Notes: generated from the sequence alone by a model not told the origin. 64,000 nt of DNA from UBA5239 sp040391785 (GCA_040391785.1 JBEBXH010000011.1:39978-103977), one strand, 5' to 3'; positions 1 to 8,983 are shown, counted from the stretch's first letter. Made by a program: numbers and translations.

Positions 1-604
1 GATCGCTGGTAAATACCGCCGCTTTTTTATGTCCGCGCGACAAAAAGTAGTCCACCGCGATCGTGGAAACGGCCATGTTGTCATAAAAAATATGATCAAA
101 CAACCGATTGTCATCTTCGTGCTCACGGAAGCACCAGATCATTGGGAGTTTTGAGCGCAGGTCGATGAGGCGCTTAAGGATTTCCGGGTTGGAGGGTTTG
201 CCGAAAAGAATCACGCCGTCGCTGTTGCGCGGGTCGATAACTTCCGGCAACCTTTTCCCGTCGGTGACGTGCGCCAGCTGCATGGTTAAATGACGATCCA
301 GCAAGGCATTCTGAATGCTGCCGATCAAAATCGGTAACGCGGGCTTGCGGAGCATTTCCTCCGGGGAAATATTGCCGAGCGCCAGAAACGAGATGGCGCC
401 GGTTCTGATTCCCATCCGGCTCGCCACCTTCGGTCCGGGACGGACAATGCTGGGCTGGTAATCATATTTCTCCACCGCCGCCTTGATCCTCGCGGCGGCC
501 TTCGGCGATACTTTGTCCGGTTTATTGAAATAACGCGAAACCGTACTGATGCTGACATTGGCTTTTTTGGCAATTTCTACAATCGACACTTTTGACTTCC
601 TCAT
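1..604 (-). CDS. LacI-family transcriptional regulator, C-terminus cut by window start
   Basis: The first 201 residues of a LacI/GalR-type regulator are visible; the rest lies outside the window. Residues 5-50 form the LacI helix-turn-helix and hinge helix (VSIVEIAKKANVSISTVSRY, then a Pro-rich linker), followed by the start of a periplasmic-binding-protein-like sugar sensor domain (segments such as NSDGVILFGKP and FYDNMAVSTIAVDYF). The start is the ATG at 602-604. It is divergent from the GH28 gene with 243 bp between the two starts. That gap holds a palindrome that could be its operator, so it probably represses the neighbouring polysaccharide-degradation genes. The inducer cannot be read from the sequence. 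Confidence 0.9.
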   Translation of the reverse strand, partial: MRKSKVSIVEIAKKANVSISTVSRYFNKPDKVSPKAAARIKAAVEKYDYQPSIVRPGPKVASRMGIRTGAISFLALGNISPEEMLRKPALPILIGSIQNALLDRHLTMQLAHVTDGKRLPEVIDPRNSDGVILFGKPSNPEILKRLIDLRSKLPMIWCFREHEDDNRLFDHIFYDNMAVSTIAVDYFLSRGHKKAAVFTSD

Positions 605-671
605 GTGTTTATTATATATTGTGCCACCAAATATGGAAAAAATCAATACCCAATTGAAAAATATTTGACTA

Positions 672-685
672 ATTTTCATGAAAAT
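672..685. promoter_or_regulatory. 14-bp palindrome, candidate LacI-type operator
   Basis: ATTTTCATGAAAAT is a perfect 14-bp palindrome in the gap between the divergent LacI and GH28 genes. Related half-sites (ATGAAAATTAAT at 758-769, ATTTTTCATAA at 773-783) lie just upstream of the GH28 promoter. Position and symmetry suit a LacI-family operator; binding is inferred. Confidence 0.5.
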
Positions 686-789
686 TAATTTTTCACCTGT
701 AATAATACATCATCATCTACCAGATAATCAATCGTTTCACAGTTCCAGGCACCATAATGAAAATTAATCTATTATTTTTCATAAAGGTA

Positions 790-818
790 TTGATTTTTCA
801 CGGATCTGCAGGTATAAT
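790..818 (+). promoter_or_regulatory. sigma70-type promoter for the GH28 gene
   Basis: TTGATT (790-795), a 17-bp spacer and TATAAT (813-818), about 30 bp upstream of the GH28 start. The half-sites at 758-783 lie immediately upstream, so a bound repressor could interfere with it. Confidence 0.6.
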
Positions 819-847
819 TAATTAAAACAAACAAGAGACGATTGAAA

Positions 848-2206
848 ATGATTATTGATGTCAGAACATTCGGGGCCGCCGGGGATGGTGTAAGCTGTGA
901 TACCCGGGCTATTCAAAGCGCCATCGACGCCTGCCATGCCAATGGCGGCGGGTACGTGAGCCTCAGTAATGGTACGTTCCGTTCCGGAACGCTTTACCTG
1001 AAATCAAATGTATATCTGCAGGTTGAAGCCAGTGCCGTGTTGCTGGCCAGCGGCGATATTTCCGAGTACCCGGATGACACTCATTACAACCGTTATGTCA
1101 ACGAAAAAGACATGGACCGCTGTTTCATTTATGCCGAAGACGCCGAGAACATCGGCCTGACCGGATTCGGGGAAATCAACGGCAATGCCGAGGCGTTTCC
1201 GAATGCCGGCAACATCTACCGTCCAATGATGATCCGTTTCCTGCGCTGCCGGAATATCCGCGTCGAAAACCTGCGGCTCTATAACGCCGCCGCCTGGACC
1301 AGTGCTTTTCTTGACTCGGTGAATATCTGGTGCCTGAATCTCGAGATCAGAAACGATAAGCGGTACAACGGCGACGGGCTCGATTTCGACGGCTGCGCCA
1401 ATGTGTTTGTCGACAACTGCAAGATTCTGGGTACGGACGATAATCTCTGCCTGCAGTCAAGCAGCCGTGATTATCCGGTACGCAATGTGCAAATTTCCAA
1501 CTGCCTCTTCACCTCCATCTGCGCCGGAATCCGGATCGGCCTGAAATCGGTCGGCGAAATATCGGACGTGACAATCAGCAATTGCGCGTTTGAAAATATC
1601 TGGCGCGAAGGCCTGAAAATCGAGTGCACCGAGGGCGGAATCATCCGCAATATCGCGGCGTCAAATCTGGTCATGCGAAATGTTTCGCGGCCGTTTTTCA
1701 TCCTGCTCAACAACCGGTTAAGCGATATCGGTTCCTCAATCGGCCTGACCGAAATGCCGGAAATCGGCCGGCTCGAAAATATCATCATTTCCAACGTCAT
1801 CATCTCCGATACCGATGAAATGAAAAACATCCATTACCGCTTCAAAGACGACATCATGGGCAGCCCTGCCTTTCACGGAATCCGGGTCGACGCCGAGGCC
1901 GCGCATAAGATCGACGGCTTGATCCTGCGCGACCTGATCTACCATGCCATCGGCACCGTCAAACAAGCCGATATCCCGGCTGAATATCCTCAGGTACTGG
2001 ACCAGAAAAAACACCCGGGCAGTGTGACTTCCGAGAATTATTATCCCGATTGGAGCCGGGCCGCCTGCATGGATATCCGCAATGTCGATTCATTGATCCT
2101 GGACAATATCTGTCTGAAGTTAATCAACCCCGACGAACGTCCCCCCTTCATTATCGACAACTGCGATGTCCTGAAGCAAAATATCTTCATCAAAGCGTCA
2201 TTTTGA
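848..2206 (+). CDS. glycoside hydrolase family 28 (polygalacturonase-like)
   Basis: A 452-aa protein of the GH28 right-handed beta-helix family, which hydrolyses galacturonan-type or related alpha-linkages. The N-terminus has the usual FGAAGDGVSCDTRAIQSAID motif. Family catalytic blocks are present in order: NGDGLDFDG, GTDDNLCLQSS with the paired Asp, and GIRIGLKS in place of the classic RIK block. The His block of plant and fungal enzymes is not obvious, as is common in bacterial members. I see no convincing signal peptide, so it may be cytoplasmic and act on oligosaccharides. The ATG at 848 is preferred to a TTG at 842 by spacing from an AAGAGA ribosome site. The 3' end overlaps the convergent sulfatase by 9 bp. 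Confidence 0.85.
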   Translation: MIIDVRTFGAAGDGVSCDTRAIQSAIDACHANGGGYVSLSNGTFRSGTLYLKSNVYLQVEASAVLLASGDISEYPDDTHYNRYVNEKDMDRCFIYAEDAENIGLTGFGEINGNAEAFPNAGNIYRPMMIRFLRCRNIRVENLRLYNAAAWTSAFLDSVNIWCLNLEIRNDKRYNGDGLDFDGCANVFVDNCKILGTDDNLCLQSSSRDYPVRNVQISNCLFTSICAGIRIGLKSVGEISDVTISNCAFENIWREGLKIECTEGGIIRNIAASNLVMRNVSRPFFILLNNRLSDIGSSIGLTEMPEIGRLENIIISNVIISDTDEMKNIHYRFKDDIMGSPAFHGIRVDAEAAHKIDGLILRDLIYHAIGTVKQADIPAEYPQVLDQKKHPGSVTSENYYPDWSRAACMDIRNVDSLILDNICLKLINPDERPPFIIDNCDVLKQNIFIKASF

Positions 2207-3691
2207 ATAGAACTTCAGCAAATTATCCTTGCGCCGGTCAGGATAAAGTTCCCGTCCCTCGGTAACTGAGTCGGAACCGGTATGATTCGCAAATCCGTCT
2301 TTATGGCTACGGTATTTCGGGTCGACAATGACCGGCAGTGAAAAGTATGGATCGTTTGTTCTGGCCGTATGTTCCTTCAACAGATCGCGGTATTTCCGCA
2401 GGGTTTCTTTGAACTCCGGCAAGGGAGCCAGATTGCGCTTTTCGCCGGGGTCGTTTGCCTGGTCGTACAGCTCCTCGCCATTGCCTTCGAGGAAATGGAC
2501 GTATTTATGAGTTTTGTCGACCAGCATCCGGCCGGGCGAAATCGTATTGAAATACTCGCTCACCCATTCGGAAACCACATAACCGGCCCCCTGCCCTTTG
2601 AGGATGGAACTGCCGGACAGCTCCGGCGGCGGCTTGATGCCGGCCAGATCGCACAAGGTCGGGAAAATATCCAGATTCGATACGAGCCGGTCACGGTTCA
2701 CGTCCTTCCGTTCCGGTTTGGCGGGGTCGTAAATCGCCATCGGAATATTGACGGTGTTTTCATAAAAGGCAATATGCTTAGTTACCAGCCCGAACGCCGC
2801 CATGTTCTCTCCATGGTCCGCGGCAAACACCACAATGGTATTGTCCGCCTTGCCGCTCTCGCGCAGCGCGGTCAGGATTTCGCCGATCTGCTTGTCCACC
2901 ATGCTGATGTATTGACTGTAGGCCGCGAGGTAAAAGCGGTAACGCTCCGGCGTCCAGTGAGCGGCTTGCCGTTGCCGCGGATTGGTGCAGCAGATATAAC
3001 GGACCGGCAGCGGCCGGGTCTGCCAGTCACCGCAGCGGAAATTATCCGGCAGGGGCGGCAGTTTTTCGAGCGCGGGCAGCGGCAACTTCTCGTTTTCGCC
3101 GACAAACTGGCAGATGTTATGCGGATTATTCAGGTCCGCCACCGCCAGAAACGGCGTTTTATTGTTCTTGCTGTTGCGAAGAAATTCGATCATTTTTTCC
3201 GTGGTATCAACATCTTCGAAACTGTCATAATTGACCGGCAAATCATGCTTGAACGGTTTCTTGACCGGAGGGCTGACCACATTGAAACCGCGCAGGGTTC
3301 CAGCGTCATGCATTTTGCCGAAATGAACCGTCTGATATCCGGCTTTGGTAAAGACTTCGCCGACGGTCGGAAAGAGCGCAGCGGCTTCCTTCGGCGGCTC
3401 CAGATTGGACACGACATTTGTCTCATGCGGATAGCGTCCGCTCCACATTGCGGCCCGCGCCGGCATGCACAGCGGACAAACCGTGTATGCCCGCGAGAAC
3501 CTCAGCGAGCGCTCCAGCAGATTGTCGATATTCGGACTGGCGGCAAAGCCGGGTGTGTACAAGCTGGTCGCCCGCGCGGAAAGCTGGTCGCACATGATAA
3601 ACAAAATATTGGGCGGGGCTTCCGCCGCGGCTGCAGTCAGGCCGAGGCCGAGCGCGGTTCCAGCTGCAAATAGTTGTTTTTTCCGGTTCAT
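2198..3691 (-). CDS. secreted formylglycine-dependent sulfatase
   Basis: A 497-aa type I (S1 family) sulfatase, expected to remove sulfate esters from polysaccharides or glycans. A signal peptide covers about residues 1-24 (MNRKK, hydrophobic core, AAAEA). The metal site starts with MCDQ (Asp35). The active-site sequence CMPAR at residues 75-79 is the C-x-P-x-R signature in which Cys75 is converted to formylglycine. A later AADHGEN block supplies further metal ligands. The Cys type needs a maturase in anaerobes, and an anSME-like gene lies 2.6 kb upstream on the same strand. It is followed by nothing on this strand and sits 6 bp downstream of the lyase gene, so the two are co-transcribed. The exact sulfated substrate is unknown. 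Confidence 0.93.
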   Translation of the reverse strand: MNRKKQLFAAGTALGLGLTAAAAEAPPNILFIMCDQLSARATSLYTPGFAASPNIDNLLERSLRFSRAYTVCPLCMPARAAMWSGRYPHETNVVSNLEPPKEAAALFPTVGEVFTKAGYQTVHFGKMHDAGTLRGFNVVSPPVKKPFKHDLPVNYDSFEDVDTTEKMIEFLRNSKNNKTPFLAVADLNNPHNICQFVGENEKLPLPALEKLPPLPDNFRCGDWQTRPLPVRYICCTNPRQRQAAHWTPERYRFYLAAYSQYISMVDKQIGEILTALRESGKADNTIVVFAADHGENMAAFGLVTKHIAFYENTVNIPMAIYDPAKPERKDVNRDRLVSNLDIFPTLCDLAGIKPPPELSGSSILKGQGAGYVVSEWVSEYFNTISPGRMLVDKTHKYVHFLEGNGEELYDQANDPGEKRNLAPLPEFKETLRKYRDLLKEHTARTNDPYFSLPVIVDPKYRSHKDGFANHTGSDSVTEGRELYPDRRKDNLLKFYSK

Positions 3692-3697
3692 TCTGAT

Positions 3698-6247
3698 TCA
3701 CTTCCCTGTAACTGGAACTAATGTATAATTGCCGGGATCCTGAATGGCGAAGAAACTTCCGTTTTCCGCGCTGACTTCCGCTTTGCTGACGGTTTTGCCG
3801 TTTGCTTGGAGCTCCCATGTTCCCGGCGCCAGATCAAGCAGCAATACCTGAGCCGCCTTTTCTGTCACTGCCCATGAAACCGTTTTGGCAGTCGGCTGCA
3901 GCGCATCGCCAAGATTGACCAGTCGGTCAGCGATTTCGAGCACGATCCGGCCGTCTTTTTCCTGTTGTCTGACCGGGAGCGGCGCGGCGGCGCCATCCTG
4001 AATCTGAATCAGGTTCAAGAACGTTTTGCCTCCGCCGGTAATCACGGTGCGGCTGCCGTTGGCCTCTGGAGCCTTCGGGATACGCGGCTCGAAATAGGTA
4101 CCATCCACCGTAAACGCGTCCTTGCCGGTGAGAATCCGCTTCGAAGCGTCCGCCGGAAGCAGGGTCTGCATGGTGAGTTTGCCGGTGCGCCCGTAGGGAG
4201 AGACCGCAACTTCAATCGCACCGTCTTTTTCGACAGGCGTGGCGATCGAGGTCAATTGAAAGAGCGGCTCCACCCGCTCGGCGGATTTTTCAAACCGGTC
4301 AAGCACCAGCAGCGCGGCCGGAGTATCCGGACGGCCAAGGTTCAGAAAAACGAAGCTCCGCGAATAACTTTTCACCCGGTTCGGATAAAGGACTCCGAGG
4401 TCGGTTTCCATGAAGGAATAGAGCGGTTTTACCGCATCGGGCCCCCAGCCGGCGCGCATGGTATCGCCATTGCGGAACTTCATCCCCGTGGTCTGCTCTT
4501 TCAAGTCATCGGCAGGCATCCAGCCGGTGATTTCCTGCGTGCCGGAGTTGGCCGTGAACTGCGGCCCCATCAAATATTTGGTCTGCAGAGGATCGCGGAA
4601 CAGCATGGCCGAATGCGAAACCGTGCTTTTCGCAAAATTCCAGTCAAACGGTATGCCGTAGTTTTTGTATTGCCCCAGATCCGCGGCAAGAACGCCCCGG
4701 TAATAAATCTGGAACGCGCCCATGTCGAGATGCTGGTGGTTGCGGTAATGATAATAGGCGCCGTTCATACTCACCACCACGTCGTCGGACTCTTTGCCGA
4801 AGTTCCAGCCGGTCCGCGCGGTCATGCCGGGAAGCGGTTTCTTGTAGAACTTCGTCAGCGGCAACTCCGCCCGGCGGTCCTCCGGCTTCAAGTTCGGATC
4901 ATTGACCAGCAGGAAAAAGACCGGGTCTTCCGGAAAATCGAGTTTGGGTCTGCTGCGCCGGAATTCTTCTTTCAACTCCGGGTCCGGCCACAATGCGATG
5001 CTGCTCAGCAATATCTGACGGTTGGCATAATAACGTTCCAGCCATATCCAGTTGCCGTCGCCCTCGACAAAGAAACGATGGTCCGGCAGCCTCAGATAAT
5101 ACCAGTTATACGGCACCTCGGCGGTGATCGCCGGCAGCAGGTCATAGCCGAACGTCCGTTTGAACTGCAATGCCGCAAAAAGATCGTACTGCATACGGTA
5201 GCCGCCGTAGCCGTATCCCTGATCGTGGCGGCCGCTTTGGTAAAGATAGGTTCTCGACGGTTGGAAAACTTCGAGCATGGTGTACGCCACGTAACGGTAA
5301 GGCTCCGGGTCCTCGTTGTAAACGGCAATCGCCATCGCCAGCAGATCGCGGCTCACTTGACTTTCGTTGCCGTGCCCGACAACCACAGATTCCCTGAACG
5401 GCGGCCAGCCGATCTCCATTTCCCCGGCCAGATACAACATCTTCTTACGCAGAAAAGTACGTTCGTCCGGCGTCGTCAGGTCATAGCACCAGTCATAGGC
5501 CTGCGACACCCGGTAAATAATCTCCCCGACCTTGCGGCAGATGTCCTGTCCATTGCCAAACGACACCACGCCGAGATAAGTCGTCGCCAGCTCGATGGCC
5601 TCGCGCCCAATCTCGCGTTCGCCAGTCATCAGGTAATAAAACGCCTTCTGCGAGATCGCCAGCGAAACCGCCGGATCATACATCACCTCGCGATCCGGGT
5701 CGGGCTCAAATGTAAAGGGCTTGCGGGCCTCGGCGCTCAATTTCTCCCAGGTCGTCGCATTGACGCCGGTTTTCAGATTGGCGCGGATTTGGCTCAATGC
5801 CTCCGGATTGACCAGCACCCGGGGATGGCTGAGCGGCGGCGTAAACGGCGGCTTGTAATTCACGGCCTCTTTCGGCACTTTCACCGGACGGACAGGGGTA
5901 AACTGAAATTCCACGCGATCCGTTTTTTCACGGTCATAACGAAACTGAAGGCGGCGCGGCTCAGCGGTAAATTCGATGCGGTCAATATTATACACGCCGC
6001 CCGTTCGATTCGGGTTCAACAGCCGGCGGTGCCGCCACGGCCCCTCATCCCAGCGGAACTCCGCCGTATGTTCCACGCCCACCGGCACTTTTGAGTACGT
6101 ATTGGTTGCGAACCAATAGCTCCCGGGTGCGGGCGCCTGGACAGTGACCTCTTCCGCTCCCGGAGGCGGCACCACGGTAAACGCTTCCGGCTCCGCGGCA
6201 TTCACCGCCAGCACCATCAACCAAACAGCCATCATCAGATTCTTCAT
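3698..6247 (-). CDS. secreted heparinase II/III-like polysaccharide lyase
   Basis: An 849-aa exported protein. The ATG at 6245-6247 is chosen over an upstream in-frame ATG because it follows a GAGG site and begins a signal peptide (MKNLMMAVWLMVLAVNAAEP). An N-terminal region to about 140 is followed by an alpha/alpha-toroid-like domain (from HPRVLVNPEALSQIRANL), then the heparinase II/III domain with its signature NHQHLDMGAFQIYYRG near residue 500 and a beta-rich C-terminus. Families with this fold cleave uronic-acid polysaccharides (heparin, heparan sulfate, alginate and others) by beta-elimination. The sulfatase next to it suggests a sulfated uronan substrate, but that is inference. Confidence 0.88.
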   Translation of the reverse strand: MKNLMMAVWLMVLAVNAAEPEAFTVVPPPGAEEVTVQAPAPGSYWFATNTYSKVPVGVEHTAEFRWDEGPWRHRRLLNPNRTGGVYNIDRIEFTAEPRRLQFRYDREKTDRVEFQFTPVRPVKVPKEAVNYKPPFTPPLSHPRVLVNPEALSQIRANLKTGVNATTWEKLSAEARKPFTFEPDPDREVMYDPAVSLAISQKAFYYLMTGEREIGREAIELATTYLGVVSFGNGQDICRKVGEIIYRVSQAYDWCYDLTTPDERTFLRKKMLYLAGEMEIGWPPFRESVVVGHGNESQVSRDLLAMAIAVYNEDPEPYRYVAYTMLEVFQPSRTYLYQSGRHDQGYGYGGYRMQYDLFAALQFKRTFGYDLLPAITAEVPYNWYYLRLPDHRFFVEGDGNWIWLERYYANRQILLSSIALWPDPELKEEFRRSRPKLDFPEDPVFFLLVNDPNLKPEDRRAELPLTKFYKKPLPGMTARTGWNFGKESDDVVVSMNGAYYHYRNHQHLDMGAFQIYYRGVLAADLGQYKNYGIPFDWNFAKSTVSHSAMLFRDPLQTKYLMGPQFTANSGTQEITGWMPADDLKEQTTGMKFRNGDTMRAGWGPDAVKPLYSFMETDLGVLYPNRVKSYSRSFVFLNLGRPDTPAALLVLDRFEKSAERVEPLFQLTSIATPVEKDGAIEVAVSPYGRTGKLTMQTLLPADASKRILTGKDAFTVDGTYFEPRIPKAPEANGSRTVITGGGKTFLNLIQIQDGAAAPLPVRQQEKDGRIVLEIADRLVNLGDALQPTAKTVSWAVTEKAAQVLLLDLAPGTWELQANGKTVSKAEVSAENGSFFAIQDPGNYTLVPVTGK

Positions 6248-6278
6248 AATTTTGCCTCGTTTTAATATATGAAACTTA

Positions 6279-7340
6279 TCATTTGAAACGCTCCGCCAGT
6301 TTATTGAAACGTTCGAGAGTATAACCATAAAATTGTTTGTATCCGGCACATAGTAAACTGTGGTTGCCGCGACGATTTTTGGTGCAGTCGCCGGCACAGA
6401 AACGGCAGTACGGGCAATTGCGACATTCCTGATCCATATTGCTTTTCAGTTTGGCAAAAGTACGGGCGCGCGGCATTTCCAGAAACCGGGCCAAAGGCAT
6501 CTCGCCGACCTTACCCAGGCGCAGCTCCGGATTCACATAAAAATCGCAGGGATAGATTCCGCCGTCGTGCTCCACCACCAGATACTGGCCGCATTCACGG
6601 CACATGGAGCACATGCTCGGCGCACCGGTCACGATCTTATTCAACACTGAATCAAAGAACCGGATCGACACGTGCCTGGTATCGTGCTCGTACCATTCGT
6701 CGAAAACCGTACAGAGAAACTCGCCCCATTCATCGCCGCTTAACGAAAAACTCGCCTCAGGCTCGACGCATTCGATAAATTGAAGATAATTCACGCCGAG
6801 TCCGTCGCGCAAATAACGATAGACTTTCAACGGCTCCTTGACGTTGAGCGAATTCACCAAAGTCAGAATATTGAATTCCACCCGGTGGCGGCGCAGCGCA
6901 TCGATCCCGCGCATGACCGCACCATGGCTGCCGCAGCGATGCGGATCGTGCAGTTCCGGCGGCCCGTCCACACTCACGCCCACCAGGAAATGATATTCGG
7001 CGAGGAATGCGGCCCATTCATCGTCCAGCAGCGTGCCGTTGGTCTGCAGGCCGTTGGCGATCTGCTGCCCGGCATGCCCATGTTTCTGCATCAGTTGGAC
7101 GGCGCGCCGGAAAAAATCCAACCCCATGACGGTCGGTTCACCGCCCTGCCAGCCGAAAGTACAACTGCGACGGTTGCCCGCCAGGTAACCGGAGATCATG
7201 CGTTCAAGTGTTTCATCGCTCATGCGGTGCGGGCCGCAACCAAACTGCTGTTCCTTTTTCAGGTAAAAGCAGTATTCGCAGCGCAGATTGCAGTCAAATG
7301 ACGCAGGCTTTACGAGCAGCGAGAAATCTTTATCCGGCAT
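6279..7340 (-). CDS. anaerobic sulfatase-maturating enzyme, radical SAM/SPASM
   Basis: A 353-aa radical SAM protein that would oxidise the active-site Cys of the nearby sulfatase to formylglycine without oxygen. The [4Fe-4S]-SAM motif is CNLRCEYC with Cys17, Cys21 and Cys24; GWQGGEPTVMG is the SAM-binding Gly-rich strand. The C-terminal SPASM region has the expected Cys set (CSMCRECGQY, IYPCDFYVN, CRNCPYCRFCAGDC) for two auxiliary clusters. The ATG at 7340 follows AAGGA and is preferred over an ATG nine codons upstream. It lies 31 bp before the lyase start, giving an anSME-lyase-sulfatase operon. A likely LacI operator lies directly upstream. Confidence 0.92.
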   Translation of the reverse strand: MPDKDFSLLVKPASFDCNLRCEYCFYLKKEQQFGCGPHRMSDETLERMISGYLAGNRRSCTFGWQGGEPTVMGLDFFRRAVQLMQKHGHAGQQIANGLQTNGTLLDDEWAAFLAEYHFLVGVSVDGPPELHDPHRCGSHGAVMRGIDALRRHRVEFNILTLVNSLNVKEPLKVYRYLRDGLGVNYLQFIECVEPEASFSLSGDEWGEFLCTVFDEWYEHDTRHVSIRFFDSVLNKIVTGAPSMCSMCRECGQYLVVEHDGGIYPCDFYVNPELRLGKVGEMPLARFLEMPRARTFAKLKSNMDQECRNCPYCRFCAGDCTKNRRGNHSLLCAGYKQFYGYTLERFNKLAERFK

Positions 7341-7361
7341 GGCAGTTGAATCCTTATGGCA

Positions 7362-7388
7362 ACGCATAATTCTAATTTATGCATAAAT
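7362..7388. promoter_or_regulatory. candidate operator upstream of the anSME-lyase-sulfatase operon
   Basis: Contains ACGCATAAT (7362-7370) and the perfect palindrome ATTTATGCATAAAT (7375-7388). The same 9-mer and the same TTATGCATAA core recur upstream of the LacI regulator gene at 8448-8532, which is the pattern expected for one repressor controlling both transcripts. Confidence 0.55.
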
Positions 7389-7390
7389 GA

Positions 7391-8413
7391 CTAATTCAAT
7401 TCCGAAACAGTGTTCCCGAAATGAAAATCGGTATCGCAACAGATAACCGTGGCATCGGCAAAAGCCGAACTGTTGCGCAGTACTTTGATGGCCATTTGCG
7501 CCATGCGCTCGTAGTTCGCCTGGGCGCCGCACAACAGATGCCCCTCGGCGGTCGGCGTCAGGATATCGTCGAACGCGGTCAGGGAAATATCTTCCGGTAC
7601 GCGCAATTTCTTTTTCGCCAGTTCTTCGATCAGGTTCTTGGCGAGGCTGCCGCTGGAGCAAAGATAGGCGTCGACCTGTTCGTTTTTGTAGAGCTTGGCC
7701 ACGTGAGCGGCGATCTGCGGCAGGTCGAGCTGGTTTTCGGTTTGGACATTCACGGCCCATTCCGAAGCGAAGCGGTTTTTCAGGATATACGCCGCCTGCA
7801 TGCAGCCGGCATAGCGCGAAAAAGCAAACTGATAACTGTTTTTCACGGTCAGGAAACCGATGCGCCGGTGTCCTTTTTCATACAGGTACTGGTACATTTG
7901 CGCGAAGGCCATTTCCTGCTGCGGCTCGATCACCCGGATCTTCATGTCTTCGTAACGGTGATTCAGGGAAACGCAGTTGAAATTATCGCAAAAAAGATTG
8001 ATCATCTCGGCGGGGTAACGAAGGAGCAGCGTTGCCCCGATGACGTTGTTGCTGAACTCCCCGACTATGCTCCGGGCCGATTCCATGTTATTGACTTCCT
8101 TGACAATCAACGTGATACCGTTGTTGGCCGCGGCCTGGATGAACCCCTGAATCATTTCGAGCAGCAGCGAATAATACTTGCCGTCCACGGTCGGCGCATG
8201 ATGCACCAGCGCCAGCATGCGGTTGCCGACGGTATCCTCTTCCTGGCGCTGCTTTTTCGTATTGTAGCGGCGCGGCTCGTAACCGTTGTCCATGGCCAGT
8301 TTTTTCACCTTCAGCTTGGTGGTCAGCGGCAGCGAACTGTCGTTGTTCAGGGCCCGCGAAACGGTGGACTGGGATATTTTCAATTTTTGCGCGATTGCTT
8401 TTTGAGACAGCAT
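7391..8413 (-). CDS. LacI-family transcriptional regulator
   Basis: A 340-aa full-length regulator. Residues 1-50 are the LacI HTH and hinge (AIAQKLKISQSTVSRALNND, Leu-Pro linker and GYEPRRY). Residues 65-340 match the periplasmic-binding-like sensor (RRIGFLTVKNSYQFAFSRYA, then a late EDISLTAFDDI strand). It ends about 50 bp before the anSME start on the same strand, so it likely heads the sulfated-polysaccharide locus and could be partly co-transcribed with it. Shared operator-like sequences upstream of itself and of the anSME gene suggest autoregulation plus control of the operon. Effector unknown. Confidence 0.92.
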   Translation of the reverse strand: MLSQKAIAQKLKISQSTVSRALNNDSSLPLTTKLKVKKLAMDNGYEPRRYNTKKQRQEEDTVGNRMLALVHHAPTVDGKYYSLLLEMIQGFIQAAANNGITLIVKEVNNMESARSIVGEFSNNVIGATLLLRYPAEMINLFCDNFNCVSLNHRYEDMKIRVIEPQQEMAFAQMYQYLYEKGHRRIGFLTVKNSYQFAFSRYAGCMQAAYILKNRFASEWAVNVQTENQLDLPQIAAHVAKLYKNEQVDAYLCSSGSLAKNLIEELAKKKLRVPEDISLTAFDDILTPTAEGHLLCGAQANYERMAQMAIKVLRNSSAFADATVICCDTDFHFGNTVSELN

Positions 8414-8447
8414 GATGATTGATCTCCGTTAGTTCGTAAATAGTATA

Positions 8448-8532
8448 ACGCATAATCGTGGTTCTGTCAATAGCTTAATGCACAAATTATGCGTAAAATA
8501 CGAATATTAATAATATGCGTATTTATGCATAA
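8448..8532. promoter_or_regulatory. cluster of operator-like sites upstream of the LacI gene
   Basis: ACGCATAAT at 8448-8456, its reverse complement ATTATGCGT at 8486-8494, a near copy AATATGCGT at 8512-8520, and the palindrome TTATGCATAA at 8523-8532. The set lies between the LacI gene and the truncated prepilin gene, and the last site is some 30 bp upstream of that gene's promoter. Confidence 0.5.
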
Positions 8533-8561
8533 CTTTATTCTCATTTCGGTCTCCGGGGGTA

Positions 8562-8590
8562 TTGCAAATAAAGCCTCTCCGCCATATAAT
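8562..8590 (+). promoter_or_regulatory. sigma70-type promoter of the truncated prepilin gene
   Basis: TTGCAA (8562-8567), 17-bp spacer, TATAAT (8585-8590). An AAGGAGAT ribosome site follows about 45 bp later in front of the ATG at 8647. Confidence 0.55.
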
Positions 8591-8646
8591 ATTAGCAATG
8601 GAAATAAATTCACCAGCGACCTTTTAACTCTCAAGGAGATAAAAAC

Positions 8647-8739
8647 ATGAATGCAAGCAAAAGCAAATCCGCAAACCGGAAAATTTTCACCCTCATTGAA
8701 CTCCTGGTCGTGATCGCGATCATCGTTGTTATCTGTTAA
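8647..8739 (+). pseudogene. prepilin-like gene truncated after its N-terminal helix
   Basis: A good ribosome site (AAGGAGATAAAAAC) and 30 codons encode a Lentisphaerota-type prepilin N-terminus: a short basic leader, then IFTLIELLVVIAII, where the normal continuation would be AILAGMLLPALNKAK. Instead the reading frame changes to VVIC and stops. The loss of identity begins about 8724-8727, immediately before an AT-rich stretch and the recombinase module. I read this as a host gene cut by integration of the mobile DNA to the right. Its remaining part is not in the window. A full-length relative is at 13329-14177. Confidence 0.75.
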
Positions 8740-8932
8740 TTATTATAATTAGTTATCATGCTTATAGTGAACATATTACGGATTGCATTGCGATTGGATT
8801 GGCTCTGGTTTTATTCTTTCGGTTTTCCTGCATTTTCACGCTCAAATGGCTATTTCCTTAAACTGGCTTTAAAGATAATAAGCAAAAATAAGCAAAACTT
8901 TTTTCCCCTCAAAATTTTTTGTCGACAAGCCT

Positions 8933-8962
8933 GGATAGTAAAGTTATTTAACTTTACTATCT
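8933..8962. repeat. palindromic repeat flanking the recombinase gene, left copy
   Basis: Two perfect 13-bp arms, GATAGTAAAGTTA and TAACTTTACTATC, separated by TT. A second copy with the same core lies at 10484-10511, just after the recombinase stop codon. The pair could be recombinase arm sites or an operator pair. Confidence 0.75.
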
Positions 8963-8983
8963 GGAGGATTAATATTACTTGAA

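Noticed and set aside
2369..3673. A 434-codon open frame on the plus strand
   Set aside because: Antisense to the sulfatase gene, whose catalytic motifs are on the minus strand.
3965..6094. A 709-codon open frame on the plus strand
   Set aside because: It lies entirely opposite the heparinase-like lyase gene, which has a signal peptide and family motifs; the plus frame has an Arg/His-rich composition typical of antisense frames.
8758..8982. A 74-codon open frame between the truncated prepilin and the recombinase
   Set aside because: No ribosome site, and it runs through the palindrome; composition is that of random AT-rich DNA.
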